Shown here one piece after another: positions 1-8,523 of a stretch of DNA of 64,000 nucleotides. Both the position numbers and the translations under genes were made by a program. The first letter of the stretch is position 1. The number at the start of each line of letters is the position of its first letter. The notes beneath the pieces were generated by a model. The model did no database searches and was not told the DNA's origin. It saw only the letters and a list, made by a program, of their open reading frames with translations. This DNA comes from Catonella sp963539695 (GTDB lineage: Bacteria; Bacillota; Clostridia; Lachnospirales; Lachnospiraceae): the NCBI GenBank assembly GCA_963539695.1, contig CAUTOC010000001.1, positions 1 to 64,000 on the forward strand, read 5' to 3'.

Positions 1-170
1 ACATGAATCCTATACAGTTGAGGATTGGTTCTAAAATAGCTAGATGTGCAGATAATCAGACAGTTGGCGGCAGGAGTAAGTGTCTGTCTCCTCAAGCGGC
101 TTTTGTTGAAGATGATAATATTTGTATAGAAGACTTGGATAAAAATGTGTTGGATTCGCTTAGACTATAA
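1..170 (+). CDS. minC: Septum site-determining protein MinC, C-terminal end (partial)
   Basis: Only the last 55 codons are inside the window, read in frame from base 3 to the TAA at 168-170. The residues NPIQLRIGSKIARCAD match the conserved end of the MinC beta-helix domain, where the family carries a P-x-Q-L-R-I run followed by an IAR motif. MinC inhibits FtsZ polymerisation and is brought to the membrane by MinD. The gene lies directly upstream of minD and minE, which supports the call. The start and the FtsZ-inhibiting N-terminal domain are outside the window. Confidence 0.85.
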   Translation, partial: MNPIQLRIGSKIARCADNQTVGGRSKCLSPQAAFVEDDNICIEDLDKNVLDSLRL

Positions 171-294
171 ATAATAGATAATGAATAAATTTGTGTAAAA
201 TATTTAAGAAAATTTGTCTTAGTTACTTGTAATTAATGAATTTTAATTATATTATTATATTGATGAAATATGTTTTAGTTAGGAGATTTTTTTT

Positions 295-1083
295 ATGGGA
301 GAAGTTATTGTCATAACCTCCGGTAAAGGTGGAGTAGGCAAAACCACCACTACTGCTAATGTAGGTACCGGTCTTGCTATGCTTGGTAAAAAAGTTGTAC
401 TTATCGATACAGATATCGGTCTTAGGAATCTTGATGTGGTTCTTGGACTTGAGAACCGCATAGTTTATAACCTTGTAGATGTAATTGAGCAAAATTGTAA
501 GATTAAGCAGGCACTTATTAAGGATAAGAGATATGAAAATCTTTATTTACTTCCAAGTGCACAGACAAGAGATAAAGATGCAGTAAGCCCTGAACAAATG
601 GTAGAATTAACAAATGAATTGAAGAATGAGTTTGATTATATTATTCTTGACTGTCCGGCGGGTATTGAACAAGGTTTTAAAAATGCAATAGCAGGAGCGG
701 ATAGAGCAGTTGTTGTAACTACCCCTGAAGTTTCGGCAGTAAGAGATGCAGATAGAATAATAGGACTTCTTGAAGCTAATGAAATAGGAAAGACAGAACT
801 TATTGTAAACAGACTTCGTATGGATATGGTTAAAAGGGGAGATATGATGTCAAGTGAACAGGTTCTTGATATTCTTGCGATTAGCCTTCTTGGAGTTGTA
901 CCTGATGACGAAAATATAGTTATAGCTACAAATACCGGTGAGCCTCTTGCAGGGAACGATTCTTTGGCAGGACAGGCTTATATGAATATATGTAAAAGAA
1001 TTACAGGGGAAGAAATTCCATTACTTGACCTTGAAAGCAAGAAGGGATTCTTAGCACGTCTTGGGGAATTATTTAAGAAATAG
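295..1083 (+). CDS. minD: Septum site-determining ATPase MinD
   Basis: This 262-residue protein is a deviant Walker A ATPase of the MinD/ParA family. The P-loop SGKGGVGKTTTTANVG is near residues 9-24, with the signature lysine early in the loop. The C-terminus (about residues 248-262) is a short amphipathic helix rich in Lys, Leu and Phe, as expected of the membrane-targeting sequence. MinD recruits MinC to the membrane and blocks division away from midcell. The ATG follows an AGGAG ribosome site at 281-285. minC lies 124 bases upstream and minE 12 bases downstream. Confidence 0.97.
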   Translation: MGEVIVITSGKGGVGKTTTTANVGTGLAMLGKKVVLIDTDIGLRNLDVVLGLENRIVYNLVDVIEQNCKIKQALIKDKRYENLYLLPSAQTRDKDAVSPEQMVELTNELKNEFDYIILDCPAGIEQGFKNAIAGADRAVVVTTPEVSAVRDADRIIGLLEANEIGKTELIVNRLRMDMVKRGDMMSSEQVLDILAISLLGVVPDDENIVIATNTGEPLAGNDSLAGQAYMNICKRITGEEIPLLDLESKKGFLARLGELFKK

Positions 1084-1095
1084 GGGAGTTGAACT

Positions 1096-1371
1096 ATGAG
1101 TTTGATGGATTTTTTCAAAAAAAAATCTTCAGGACAGCAGGCTGTAGACAGACTGAAATTGGTATTAGTGTCAGACAGAGCAAACTGTTCTCCTGAGATT
1201 ATGGAACAGATTAAGAATGATATAATTCAGGTTATTTCAAAATATGTTGAAATAGATGTTGAAGGACTTGATATTAAAATTGAGCAGACGGAGTCGGAAT
1301 TAAGAAATGGCTCTGTACCTGCAATTTGTGCCAATATCCCTGTAAAAGAAATTAAAGGGAAAAGGTCATAA
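1096..1371 (+). CDS. minE: Cell division topological specificity factor MinE
   Basis: This 91-residue protein has the MinE layout. An N-terminal amphipathic segment (MDFFKKKSSG, near residue 4) is followed by the MinD-interacting stretch containing AVDRLKLVLVSDRA. The C-terminal half is a topological-specificity domain with VISKYVEIDVEGLDIKIEQ. MinE stimulates MinD ATPase and drives oscillation or release of MinCD at midcell. Having MinE rather than MinJ alone as the Min regulator is typical of many Clostridia. It sits 12 bases after minD and 8 bases before the SEDS gene, so it is co-transcribed. Confidence 0.96.
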   Translation: MSLMDFFKKKSSGQQAVDRLKLVLVSDRANCSPEIMEQIKNDIIQVISKYVEIDVEGLDIKIEQTESELRNGSVPAICANIPVKEIKGKRS

Positions 1372-1379
1372 GGATACTG

Positions 1380-2540
1380 ATGTTTAAAAATAAGAAGTAT
1401 GATTTTAAAGATTTTAGTTTTTCTTTGCTGATAGCTGTATTAATGCTTTGTGCCATCAGTGTATTTTGTCTGTTTAAGGCAGAAGGTTTCGGTATGGCAA
1501 AAAGGCAGCTTATCGGGGTTATAGCGGGTTTGGTTGTAGTCATTATAGGAACTTTAATTGATTACCATTTTATATGTAAGTTTGCTATATTATATTATAT
1601 TATTGGAGTTATAATTTTAGCTATGGTCAAATTTACACATTATGGATTTGACCATAAGACAGGAGCTTTCAGGTGGTTAAGGATAAGTTCTATCGAGATA
1701 CAGCCTTCTGAACTGGTGAAAATAATACTGATAATTGTACTTGCAGTATTGTTTGCTAAGGTTCAGAATAAACTGAATAAGTGGAGTATATTTATAGTAT
1801 CCGTAATAATAATGATGTTACCGACTTCACTTATCCTTATACAGACCGACCTTTCATCAAGTATGGTCTGTATGTTTATTTTTGCTATAATGATATTTAT
1901 GGCAGGGCTTAGCCTTAAAATTATCGGAATTACCGTTGCTGTATCAATTCCTGTAGGAACTGCACTTTTATGGTATGTAATACAGCCCGGACAGAAACTT
2001 CTTACTATGAAGCAGCAGAGAAGGATACTTGGTTTCCTGAATCCCGAAGAATATGCTCTTACAGAAAGGTATCAGCAGATTCAGTCAGTAAATGCAATAG
2101 CAGCAGGTAAAGTCCTTGGTAAGACACTTTTAGGAGATACATCGGATTTTAGGCTCTATAATGAGGTTTATGTAAATGAAAGTGATTTTATTTTTTCAGT
2201 AATAGCAGAGGAATTGGGATTTATAGGTTGTTTTTTGGTTATTGCTTTATTTGCATTTGTTGTTTTTAAATGTATAATGATTGCCAGAAAAGCAAATGAC
2301 TTTACAGGTAAAATGATAGCGATAGGGGTATCTGCTATGCTTGTATTTCAGTCTTTTGTAAATATAGGTGTTAGTACAGCCCTGCTTCCTAATACAGGGC
2401 TTCCATTGCCGTTTATAAGTTATGGTTTGTCATCATTACTGAGTAATTTTTTAGGAATAACCTTGGTATTGAATGTGGGAATCCAAAAGACAAAGCATGG
2501 CTTGTCGTTTAACGCCGGGGAGAATGAAATATTTTTTTGA
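1380..2540 (+). CDS. rodA: SEDS-family peptidoglycan glycosyltransferase (RodA-like)
   Basis: This 386-residue polytopic membrane protein belongs to the FtsW/RodA/SpoVE family, which polymerises lipid II into glycan strands together with a class B penicillin-binding protein. Visible signatures are the IQPSELVKI motif near residues 110-118, LIQTDLSSS (the segment carrying the essential aspartate), NESDFIFSVIAEELGFIG, and PFISYGLSSLLSNF near the C-terminus. About ten hydrophobic segments are present. Its position after minE and before mgsA favours the elongation enzyme RodA over FtsW. A second SEDS domain, fused to a PBP, lies at 39320-42037. Confidence 0.9.
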   Translation: MFKNKKYDFKDFSFSLLIAVLMLCAISVFCLFKAEGFGMAKRQLIGVIAGLVVVIIGTLIDYHFICKFAILYYIIGVIILAMVKFTHYGFDHKTGAFRWLRISSIEIQPSELVKIILIIVLAVLFAKVQNKLNKWSIFIVSVIIMMLPTSLILIQTDLSSSMVCMFIFAIMIFMAGLSLKIIGITVAVSIPVGTALLWYVIQPGQKLLTMKQQRRILGFLNPEEYALTERYQQIQSVNAIAAGKVLGKTLLGDTSDFRLYNEVYVNESDFIFSVIAEELGFIGCFLVIALFAFVVFKCIMIARKANDFTGKMIAIGVSAMLVFQSFVNIGVSTALLPNTGLPLPFISYGLSSLLSNFLGITLVLNVGIQKTKHGLSFNAGENEIFF

Positions 2541-2604
2541 TATTGAAATTTAGCCGTATTGGGTAAAATTTCTATTAAATTTTTAATATATTAAGGGGTG
2601 AATT

Positions 2605-3003
2605 ATGAATATTGGCTTGGTTGCACATGACGCTAAAAAGAAACTTATGCAAAATTTCTGCATAGCTTACAGAGGGATTTTGGGCAAGAATACTTTGTAT
2701 GCAACGGGGACAACCGGTAGGCTTATCGAAGAAGTCACTAATCTGAATATACATAAGTATCTTGCAGGACATTTGGGTGGAGAACAACAGATGGCTGCAC
2801 AGATTGACCATAATGAAATAGATTTGGTAATCTTTTTAAGAGATCCGCTTTCATCAAAGACACATGAGCCTAATATAACTAATATTTTAAGGCTTTGTGA
2901 TATTAATAATATTCCGGCTGCAACAAACCTTGCATCAGCAGAACTTATGATTAAGGCTTTGGATAGAGGGGATCTTGACTGGAGAGAGTTGTATAAGTCA
3001 TGA
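2605..3003 (+). CDS. mgsA: Methylglyoxal synthase
   Basis: This 132-residue protein converts dihydroxyacetone phosphate to methylglyoxal, a glycolytic overflow route. It shows the family pattern: an N-terminal VAHDAKKK, then the phosphate-binding TGTTGRLIEE, then GGEQQMAAQ, then the catalytic-aspartate stretch VIFLRDPLSSK, and finally DINNIPAATN. Length is normal for the family. An AAGGGGTG ribosome site precedes the ATG. The stop codon overlaps the start of the carboxypeptidase gene (ATGATGA), indicating translational coupling. Confidence 0.96.
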   Translation: MNIGLVAHDAKKKLMQNFCIAYRGILGKNTLYATGTTGRLIEEVTNLNIHKYLAGHLGGEQQMAAQIDHNEIDLVIFLRDPLSSKTHEPNITNILRLCDINNIPAATNLASAELMIKALDRGDLDWRELYKS

Positions 3004-3989
3004 TGAAAATTAAAAGAAAAATAATTCTGATGTTTTTGGCAGGAATTATGCTTACAGGCTGTGGGAGCAATACCATAGCTTATTTTCCGTATGGAGACGG
3101 AGGAGTGACTGTAAGAGTTTACGAAATCACAGATTCCAATTACAGACTTCCTCTTATGTCTGAGGGAGTTTGTGTCCTAACGGATAAAAATATTAATAAT
3201 TTAACAGATAAACCTTCCTTTAATGCTAAGTCATTAATTGTTTCAAGTAATGAAGAAACCATTTATTCAAAAAATTGTTTAAAAAAAATGTATCCTGCAA
3301 GTCTCACCAAAATGATGACAGCTTATGTGGTATTTAACAAGGAAAACAATTTAGAAAGAACTGTTAAGATAGATGGTGAAGCGATTAAGATTAATGAACC
3401 TTTTGCAAAAAAAATGGGACTTTCAGCCGGAGATGAGCTTACAATAAGACAGTTACTTAATGCGGCTTTAGTCACCTCGGCAAATGATGCAGCTAAAGCT
3501 TTGGCTGTAGCTGTAGCAGGAAGTGAAGAAAAGTTTGCATCTCTTATGAATGAAGAAGCAAAAAAGCTTGGAGCTACACACACCAAATTTGTAAATAGTA
3601 CAGGGCTTCATGATAATGCACATTACTCCACCTTATATGATTTATATTTAATTTTTAATGAATTGCTAAAGAATCCTGAATTTGTAAAAATTATAAATCA
3701 AGGTTCATATATTGTGAAATACAAAAATTTTGCAGGTATAGAAATTGCGAAAACTATATTATCTACTAATCAGTATCTTACGGGAATATATAAGGTTCCT
3801 GACGGATATACGGTAATAGGCGGTAAAACAGGCACTACAAATGAAGCAGGTTCATGTATTTTTATGTCATTTAAAAATTCGGCAGGCAAAAATTATATAG
3901 CCGGAGTGCTTAAAGCCTCAGATTCACTTAACTTATATGCACAGCTTGGTACAATTTTTGAAAACCTGCCACAAAATATACCAAACTAA
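3000..3989 (+). CDS. D-alanyl-D-alanine carboxypeptidase, lipoprotein type
   Basis: This 329-residue serine DD-peptidase (S11 family) trims the terminal D-Ala of peptidoglycan stem peptides. The three active-site motifs are present: SLTK (SxxK, near residue 101), SAND (SxN, near residue 160) and KTG (in GGKTGTTNEAG, near residue 278). The N-terminus MMKIKRKII...LTGCGSN ends in a lipobox with Cys at about residue 21, so it is probably a membrane-tethered lipoprotein. The chain ends about 50 residues after KTG, with no C-terminal PBP5 anchor domain. The start overlaps the mgsA stop; the second ATG at 3003 is equally possible. Confidence 0.92.
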   Translation: MMKIKRKIILMFLAGIMLTGCGSNTIAYFPYGDGGVTVRVYEITDSNYRLPLMSEGVCVLTDKNINNLTDKPSFNAKSLIVSSNEETIYSKNCLKKMYPASLTKMMTAYVVFNKENNLERTVKIDGEAIKINEPFAKKMGLSAGDELTIRQLLNAALVTSANDAAKALAVAVAGSEEKFASLMNEEAKKLGATHTKFVNSTGLHDNAHYSTLYDLYLIFNELLKNPEFVKIINQGSYIVKYKNFAGIEIAKTILSTNQYLTGIYKVPDGYTVIGGKTGTTNEAGSCIFMSFKNSAGKNYIAGVLKASDSLNLYAQLGTIFENLPQNIPN

Positions 3990-4018
3990 TTGAATTTTAT
4001 AGCAATTTGACATATAAT
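3990..4018 (+). promoter_or_regulatory. Sigma-A-type promoter upstream of the P-loop gene
   Basis: TTGAAT at 3990-3995 and TATAAT at 4013-4018 are separated by exactly 17 bases. The promoter begins right after the carboxypeptidase stop and lies 45 bases before the next start codon. Confidence 0.55.
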
Positions 4019-4062
4019 GTTAGTGATTAATAAACTTTTTCATATTAAAGGAGGGTTTTACT

Positions 4063-4482
4063 ATGGTGCATATTATTTGTGGGGAAAAAGGTAAAGGTAA
4101 AACAAAAGTGATTCTTGAAAAGGCTAATGAAGCCATTAAGACTTCAGGTGGTAATGTTGTATTTTTAGACAAGGATATGGCTCATATGTATGAGCTTAAT
4201 AATAAGATTCGTCTTATAAATGTTAAAGATTTCCTTGTAGAAAACTCAGGCGAATTTATTGGATTTATTTGTGGGATTATTTCACAGGATCATGATCTTG
4301 AAGCAATTTTCCTTGACAGTTTCCTAAAAATTTCATTTACAGACGAAAAAACTATGAAGCCTGTTCTTGATAAGATAATTCAAATTGCAGATAAATATAG
4401 TGTTGATATAATACTCAGCCTTTCTGTTAAGAGCGAGGATATACCTGAGGAATACAGACATAATGTACTGGTTTCCTTATAA
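4063..4482 (+). CDS. Small P-loop ATP-binding protein of unknown function
   Basis: This 139-residue protein begins with a glycine- and lysine-rich nucleotide-binding loop (ICGEKGKGKTK, residues 4-14) that fits a Walker A motif. A beta strand ending in aspartate (LEAIFLDSFLK, near residue 85) could be the Walker B. There is no signal peptide or membrane segment. The size is close to a minimal P-loop domain, without the helicase or kinase extensions that would name a function. AAAGGAGGG precedes the ATG. It has its own promoter upstream and a terminator hairpin downstream, so it is probably monocistronic. I do not recognise a characterised family. Confidence 0.75.
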   Translation: MVHIICGEKGKGKTKVILEKANEAIKTSGGNVVFLDKDMAHMYELNNKIRLINVKDFLVENSGEFIGFICGIISQDHDLEAIFLDSFLKISFTDEKTMKPVLDKIIQIADKYSVDIILSLSVKSEDIPEEYRHNVLVSL

Positions 4483-4503
4483 GATAAAAAGACATTTTAC
4501 AGG

Positions 4504-4534
4504 CTGTCACATTAATGGTGTGACAGTTTGTTTG
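4504..4534 (+). terminator. Rho-independent terminator
   Basis: An 8-base perfect stem (4504-4511 with 4519-4526, loop of 7) is followed by a T-rich stretch interrupted by G. It lies 21 bases after the P-loop gene. It is very close to the ribosome site of the next gene (GGAGGAA at 4538), so it may act as an attenuator. Confidence 0.6.
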
Positions 4535-4550
4535 TTTGGAGGAATAGGTA

Positions 4551-5984
4551 TTGACTAAACAAAACTTGACTAAGAAAAGAAAAAATAATATTGTTAGGTA
4601 TGATAAAAAGAAAAATCAGGCAGAGAAGAAACCTATAGATGTAGGAACTTTTGTTTTTATTATAATAATATTATATGTAATAGGACATACCGGATTTTTT
4701 TTGTTTAGAGAGAAAACTTCGGTATACAGAGTCGTGAGTGACGAAAAAAGTAAAGTTATAAATACATTGGGATTGGCAATTAGGAAAGAAAAAGTTTTTA
4801 AATCAACTGAAGCAGGTTATATAAACTACTATGTTAGCGGAAATTCCAGAGTACGCAAAAATGAAGTTATTTTTTCTATAGATAAGACAGGAAATATTTA
4901 TTCTAAACTTATGGCTGATGACCAAAATGATGAGTCCAACAAGCGTATGACAGGAATTTTGCATCAGTTTCATATTAATAGAGATGATAATTTTTTTAAT
5001 ACCTATAGCCTTAAAGTGTCAATGAATGAAAATGTTATGACAACATCAGGAAAAATGGTTATGGCTACTATAAAAAAAACAACAGAGGAAAATAATCTTT
5101 TCAATGTAAATTATGCCAATGACAGCGGAATTATTGTTTATGGAACAGACGGACTTGAAGGAATGACAGAAGAGAAGATTACTTCAGATATATTTGAAAA
5201 ACAAAACAGTTATATATTAAAAACCGCAGCTGAAAGTGAAGGCAAAATAGAAGCCGGAGAGGCTGTATACAAGCTTATATCAGAGGAAACTTGGAATGTA
5301 ATTGTTCCTATAACTAAGGAGCAAAAAGAACTTCTCAATGACAAAAATTTTGTAGATGCAGTAATTGATAATAAAGGCTTTACTGCTAAAGCTAAATCAA
5401 GAGTAGAGGAAATAAATGGCAGTGATTATCTTATTTTGACATTTTATAATTATATGGTTGATTATGCCGATAAAAGATTTGTAAATATATATATAGTTTT
5501 GGAAAAAATTAGTGGGCTTAAAATCCCTAAATCATCTGTAGTTGAAAGACAGGTATATGAAATTCCTGCTGAATATTATACAGGTGGAGGTGGAAACAGA
5601 AGCGGCGGTTTTACAATATATACACTTGAGAAAAATAATAATATTGTAGTAAAATATATTGAAACCGATATTTGTTATAAAGATATGGAAAATAATGTGG
5701 TTTATATTGATACAGATGAGGGATTTAAATCCGGAGACGAAATCATAGACCCTAAAAACCAAAATGTTTATAAAATAAGTAAAACAAAATTTTTGAAAGG
5801 TATCTATAACATAAATAACGGTTACCCCAGGTTTAAGCATGTTGAACCTGATGCAGAGAATATAAAATCAGATAACAGCGAATATTATCTAATACCAGTT
5901 GATAAAGGCTATTATTTGAATGAATATGATAATATAATATTGAATGCCGATAAAATGAATAAGGAGAAGGAAAGAATATACTAA
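4551..5984 (+). CDS. HlyD-like membrane-anchored protein of the division cluster
   Basis: This 477-residue protein has a basic N-terminus, one membrane segment (about residues 33-53) and a large extracytoplasmic region. That region resembles periplasmic adaptor (HlyD/RND-adaptor-like) domains: a lipoyl/barrel-sandwich-like piece with EAGYINYYVSG near residue 85, a second half after about residue 225, and a beta-barrel-like region near LKIPKSSVVER. No efflux ATPase or exporter lies beside it. In related Clostridia a gene of this type sits immediately before yggS-sepF-ylmH-divIVA, so a role in envelope or division is plausible but unproven. The start is TTG, chosen because GGAGGAA lies 6 bases upstream. 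Confidence 0.7.
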   Translation: MTKQNLTKKRKNNIVRYDKKKNQAEKKPIDVGTFVFIIIILYVIGHTGFFLFREKTSVYRVVSDEKSKVINTLGLAIRKEKVFKSTEAGYINYYVSGNSRVRKNEVIFSIDKTGNIYSKLMADDQNDESNKRMTGILHQFHINRDDNFFNTYSLKVSMNENVMTTSGKMVMATIKKTTEENNLFNVNYANDSGIIVYGTDGLEGMTEEKITSDIFEKQNSYILKTAAESEGKIEAGEAVYKLISEETWNVIVPITKEQKELLNDKNFVDAVIDNKGFTAKAKSRVEEINGSDYLILTFYNYMVDYADKRFVNIYIVLEKISGLKIPKSSVVERQVYEIPAEYYTGGGGNRSGGFTIYTLEKNNNIVVKYIETDICYKDMENNVVYIDTDEGFKSGDEIIDPKNQNVYKISKTKFLKGIYNINNGYPRFKHVEPDAENIKSDNSEYYLIPVDKGYYLNEYDNIILNADKMNKEKERIY

Positions 5985-6170
5985 ATATCGAAAATATTTT
6001 ATAGAACTAAAAAAATAATGATTGACTTGAATGGCAAAAACATTCATAATGTGAATATGAATATTCTTTCCATGGTGATGACCGGTGATTATGAAATAGT
6101 GATAGAGGAAGGTGCAACTTTAATTAGAGTTGATACAGGCATCTTTGGAAATAGGAATTATTATAACTGA
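5985..6170 (+). pseudogene. Remnant of yggS (PLP homeostasis protein), C-terminal fossil
   Basis: In the same frame that follows the HlyD-like stop codon, about 61 codons encode a segment matching the C-terminus of YggS/YlmE. Its core LSMVMTGDYEIVIEEGATLI followed by RVDTGIFG lines up with the family pattern LSMGMSxDxxxAIxxGxTxVRxGxxIFG. Two normally invariant glycines are changed (SMGM to SMVM and R-V-G to RVD), and the N-terminal three quarters, including the PLP-binding lysine, are missing. No ribosome site precedes the only in-frame ATGs (6018, 6057). The location between the HlyD-like gene and sepF is exactly where yggS sits in relatives. I read it as a decayed gene. Confidence 0.75.
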
Positions 6171-6193
6171 TTTTATTAAATAGGAGTGAGTTT

Positions 6194-6727
6194 ATGTTTA
6201 AAAGAATTAGCAATTTTATTAATTTAATAAAAGAAGGCGGCGAAATAGAAGATGATTTTGAAGAAGATTTTGAAGAGGATTTTGAACAGGAGAAGATAGA
6301 CAGTCAAAGAGTAAAACAAAACAGAAGGAATGATTATACAGAAGATTATGAGGACTATGAAGAGGAAGCTCCTTCATTTTTGAGTCGTAAAAAGAAAGAT
6401 CCTAAGGTTATACCTATAAGAAAAAGTTTGAAATCAGGTCAGGAAGTCTGTGTTATGACTCCTAAAGGGTTTGAAGAGGTAGAAGATGTTTGTGACAAGC
6501 TGATTGCAGGCTCCGTGGTTGTACTTAATACTGAAGCTATAGAGGAGGCTGAGGCTCAGCGTATAATTGATTTTGCTTTCGGTACTATGCATGCCTTGAA
6601 CGGTAAATTTAAGATAGTATCTAAGTATGTTTATATTATTTCACCTGAAAATATTGATCTGACACCGGAAACCGAGGAAGAACTTATGGGAACTGTTGTT
6701 TCAGTGCCTAAAGTTAATGGACAATAA
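6194..6727 (+). CDS. sepF: Cell division protein SepF
   Basis: This 177-residue protein has an N-terminal amphipathic helix (MFKRISNFINLIKEGG) for membrane binding and a strongly acidic linker (near residues 18-60 with repeated DFEED). The C-terminal SepF/DUF552 domain (about residues 75-170) contains VVLNTEAIEEAEAQRIIDF and ALNGKFKIVSKYVYIISP. SepF bundles FtsZ filaments and anchors them at the septum. A TAGGAGTGAG ribosome site precedes the ATG. The stop overlaps the start of ylmH. Confidence 0.96.
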   Translation: MFKRISNFINLIKEGGEIEDDFEEDFEEDFEQEKIDSQRVKQNRRNDYTEDYEDYEEEAPSFLSRKKKDPKVIPIRKSLKSGQEVCVMTPKGFEEVEDVCDKLIAGSVVVLNTEAIEEAEAQRIIDFAFGTMHALNGKFKIVSKYVYIISPENIDLTPETEEELMGTVVSVPKVNGQ

Positions 6728-7505
6728 TATGGATAGGGAAGAAAATTTAACATTTAGACATTTGCTTGATTTAGCAAAGACATCTTATATCAGGGATATA
6801 AGTATTTTTTCAGATTTTCTTAATGTCAGGGAAGTTGCAGTTTTAAAAAGACAAGTGGCAGACCTTCCGGTAGGAAGGTTTTTCCTTTTTGGAGGGGATG
6901 AGGATGCTGAAAGAGTAATGGTCTGTTTTCCGGCCTCCTATGAAGAAAGAGAAAATATTGAATTTCCCATAAGTTGCTTGGAAATTAAAATTAAAAGTGT
7001 TAAATTTGAAAATAATACACTTACACACAGAGATTTTCTTGGTGCTATATTGGGACTTGGAATAGACAGAAAGCTGATTGGAGATATTTATGTTATATCT
7101 GAAAATAATAATGTAGTAAAAGCTTTTGTTTTTTGCCAAAACAAAATAGCAGATTTTTTAATCAGTGAACTACATCAGATTGGAAGATGTCAGGTAGAAT
7201 GTTTATTGACATCGGTTGATGAGGTTATAGCTGTAAGAAAGATTGAAGATAAATATGGCACTGTTCCATCTCTTAGGTTAGATGTTATTATCGGTGAAGC
7301 ATTTAACATTTCAAGATCTAAAGTTAAAAGTTTGATAGAAGGAGATAAGGTTGCTGTAAATTCGACCTGTATTTCTTCAAATCACTATCAAGTGATTCCC
7401 GGTGATATAATATCAATAAGAGGATTTGGAAAATTTATATTTTATGAAAGTTTAGGGTGTACCAAAAAAGGCAGAATACAGATTCATTTAGGAAAATATT
7501 GCTAA
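6717..7505 (+). CDS. ylmH: S4 RNA-binding domain protein YlmH
   Basis: The protein is about 262 residues with the YlmH architecture. An N-terminal helical segment (FRHLLDLAKTSYIRDISIFS) is followed by a middle domain ending near LGLGIDRKLIGDIYV. The C-terminal S4 RNA-binding domain (about residues 185-245) contains RLDVIIGEAFNISRSKVKSL. YlmH homologues bind the ribosome and rescue stalled translation, and the gene belongs to the conserved ylm division cluster. The start is uncertain: ATG at 6717 overlaps the sepF stop by 11 bases, ATG at 6729 lies just after it, and neither has a strong ribosome site. Confidence 0.88.
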   Translation: MDNNMDREENLTFRHLLDLAKTSYIRDISIFSDFLNVREVAVLKRQVADLPVGRFFLFGGDEDAERVMVCFPASYEERENIEFPISCLEIKIKSVKFENNTLTHRDFLGAILGLGIDRKLIGDIYVISENNNVVKAFVFCQNKIADFLISELHQIGRCQVECLLTSVDEVIAVRKIEDKYGTVPSLRLDVIIGEAFNISRSKVKSLIEGDKVAVNSTCISSNHYQVIPGDIISIRGFGKFIFYESLGCTKKGRIQIHLGKYC

Positions 7506-7521
7506 TTGTGAGGAGAAGATT

Positions 7522-8523
7522 ATGCTTTCATCAAGTGAAATTAAAAATTATGAATTTAAAAAAGGTATAGGTTATTCAAAGAAAAGTGTAGATGAGTTCA
7601 TATCGGAGATTGTTAGAGATTATGAAGCAGTATGCAAAGAAAATATAGAACTGAAGGATAAGGCAACAGTTCTAAGTGAAGGTCTGCAATATTATAAGTC
7701 TATTGAAAAAACTTTGCAGAAAGCTTTGGTGCTTGCCCAGAAAGCATCGGAAGAAGAGCAGGCTAAGGCATCCAGAAAAGCTAGAATAATTGAAAGAACG
7801 GCACATACAAAGGCGGATGAAGTTCTTACAAGGGCTAAATCGGAACTTGATAATGTATTCAGACAGACAGATGAGTTGAACAGAAGATTTGAACTTTATA
7901 AGGCTCATGTAAAGAACCTTGTAACTACACAGTTAGATTTAATTAATAGTGATGCGTACAACATATCAGTAAATGACTTGGAAGGTTATCTTAAATTAAA
8001 AGAAAAACTTGAAGATAGCAAATATGTAAATCCTGAAGAAAATGAAAAAAATAATTCTAATGGTGATGTAGGTGGAGAGGAAGTTTCAGAAGAAGTAAAA
8101 ACAGATGAAGCTGATACCTATAAGGCTGATGATATTGAATTAGATATTGATTATGAAAGTCTGTTTGAGTTGCCTAAAGATGAAGAAAAAGAGAATGCGG
8201 ATGATACTGAAACAAGTGAGAATAATACTATAGATTATGCTGCTATTATTAAAAGATATGGAGAAACGGATGAAATGGCTGAACAAGAAACACAGTCATT
8301 AAATATAGATAATAAGGGCGAAGTAAAAATAGATGAATCTGATGAAAATGTTGATTTAATGAAAGAAAATCTTATAAACAGTATACCTGATGAAACAGTT
8401 GAAACAGAAAATACCGGTGAAGGTATTTTGTCCGAAGGCAATGAAACAGATACTTCATTAAGGAGGATACCGGCAGTAAATATATATAGAAACGGTGAAA
8501 GTGAATATGAGCAAAATCCTTAA
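7522..8523 (+). CDS. DivIVA-domain cell division protein
   Basis: This 333-residue protein starts with a DivIVA membrane-curvature domain (residues 1-60: EIKNYEFKKGIGYSKKSVDE). A long coiled-coil rich in Lys, Glu and Ala follows (about 60-165, including EEEQAKASRKARIIERTAHT). The remainder (about 175-333) is a very acidic, low-complexity tail without recognisable domains. It is longer than Bacillus DivIVA (about 164 residues); long acidic tails occur in clostridial homologues. DivIVA proteins localise to negatively curved membrane at septa and poles. GAGGAGAAG precedes the ATG. The gene end overlaps aroB. Confidence 0.9.
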   Translation: MLSSSEIKNYEFKKGIGYSKKSVDEFISEIVRDYEAVCKENIELKDKATVLSEGLQYYKSIEKTLQKALVLAQKASEEEQAKASRKARIIERTAHTKADEVLTRAKSELDNVFRQTDELNRRFELYKAHVKNLVTTQLDLINSDAYNISVNDLEGYLKLKEKLEDSKYVNPEENEKNNSNGDVGGEEVSEEVKTDEADTYKADDIELDIDYESLFELPKDEEKENADDTETSENNTIDYAAIIKRYGETDEMAEQETQSLNIDNKGEVKIDESDENVDLMKENLINSIPDETVETENTGEGILSEGNETDTSLRRIPAVNIYRNGESEYEQNP

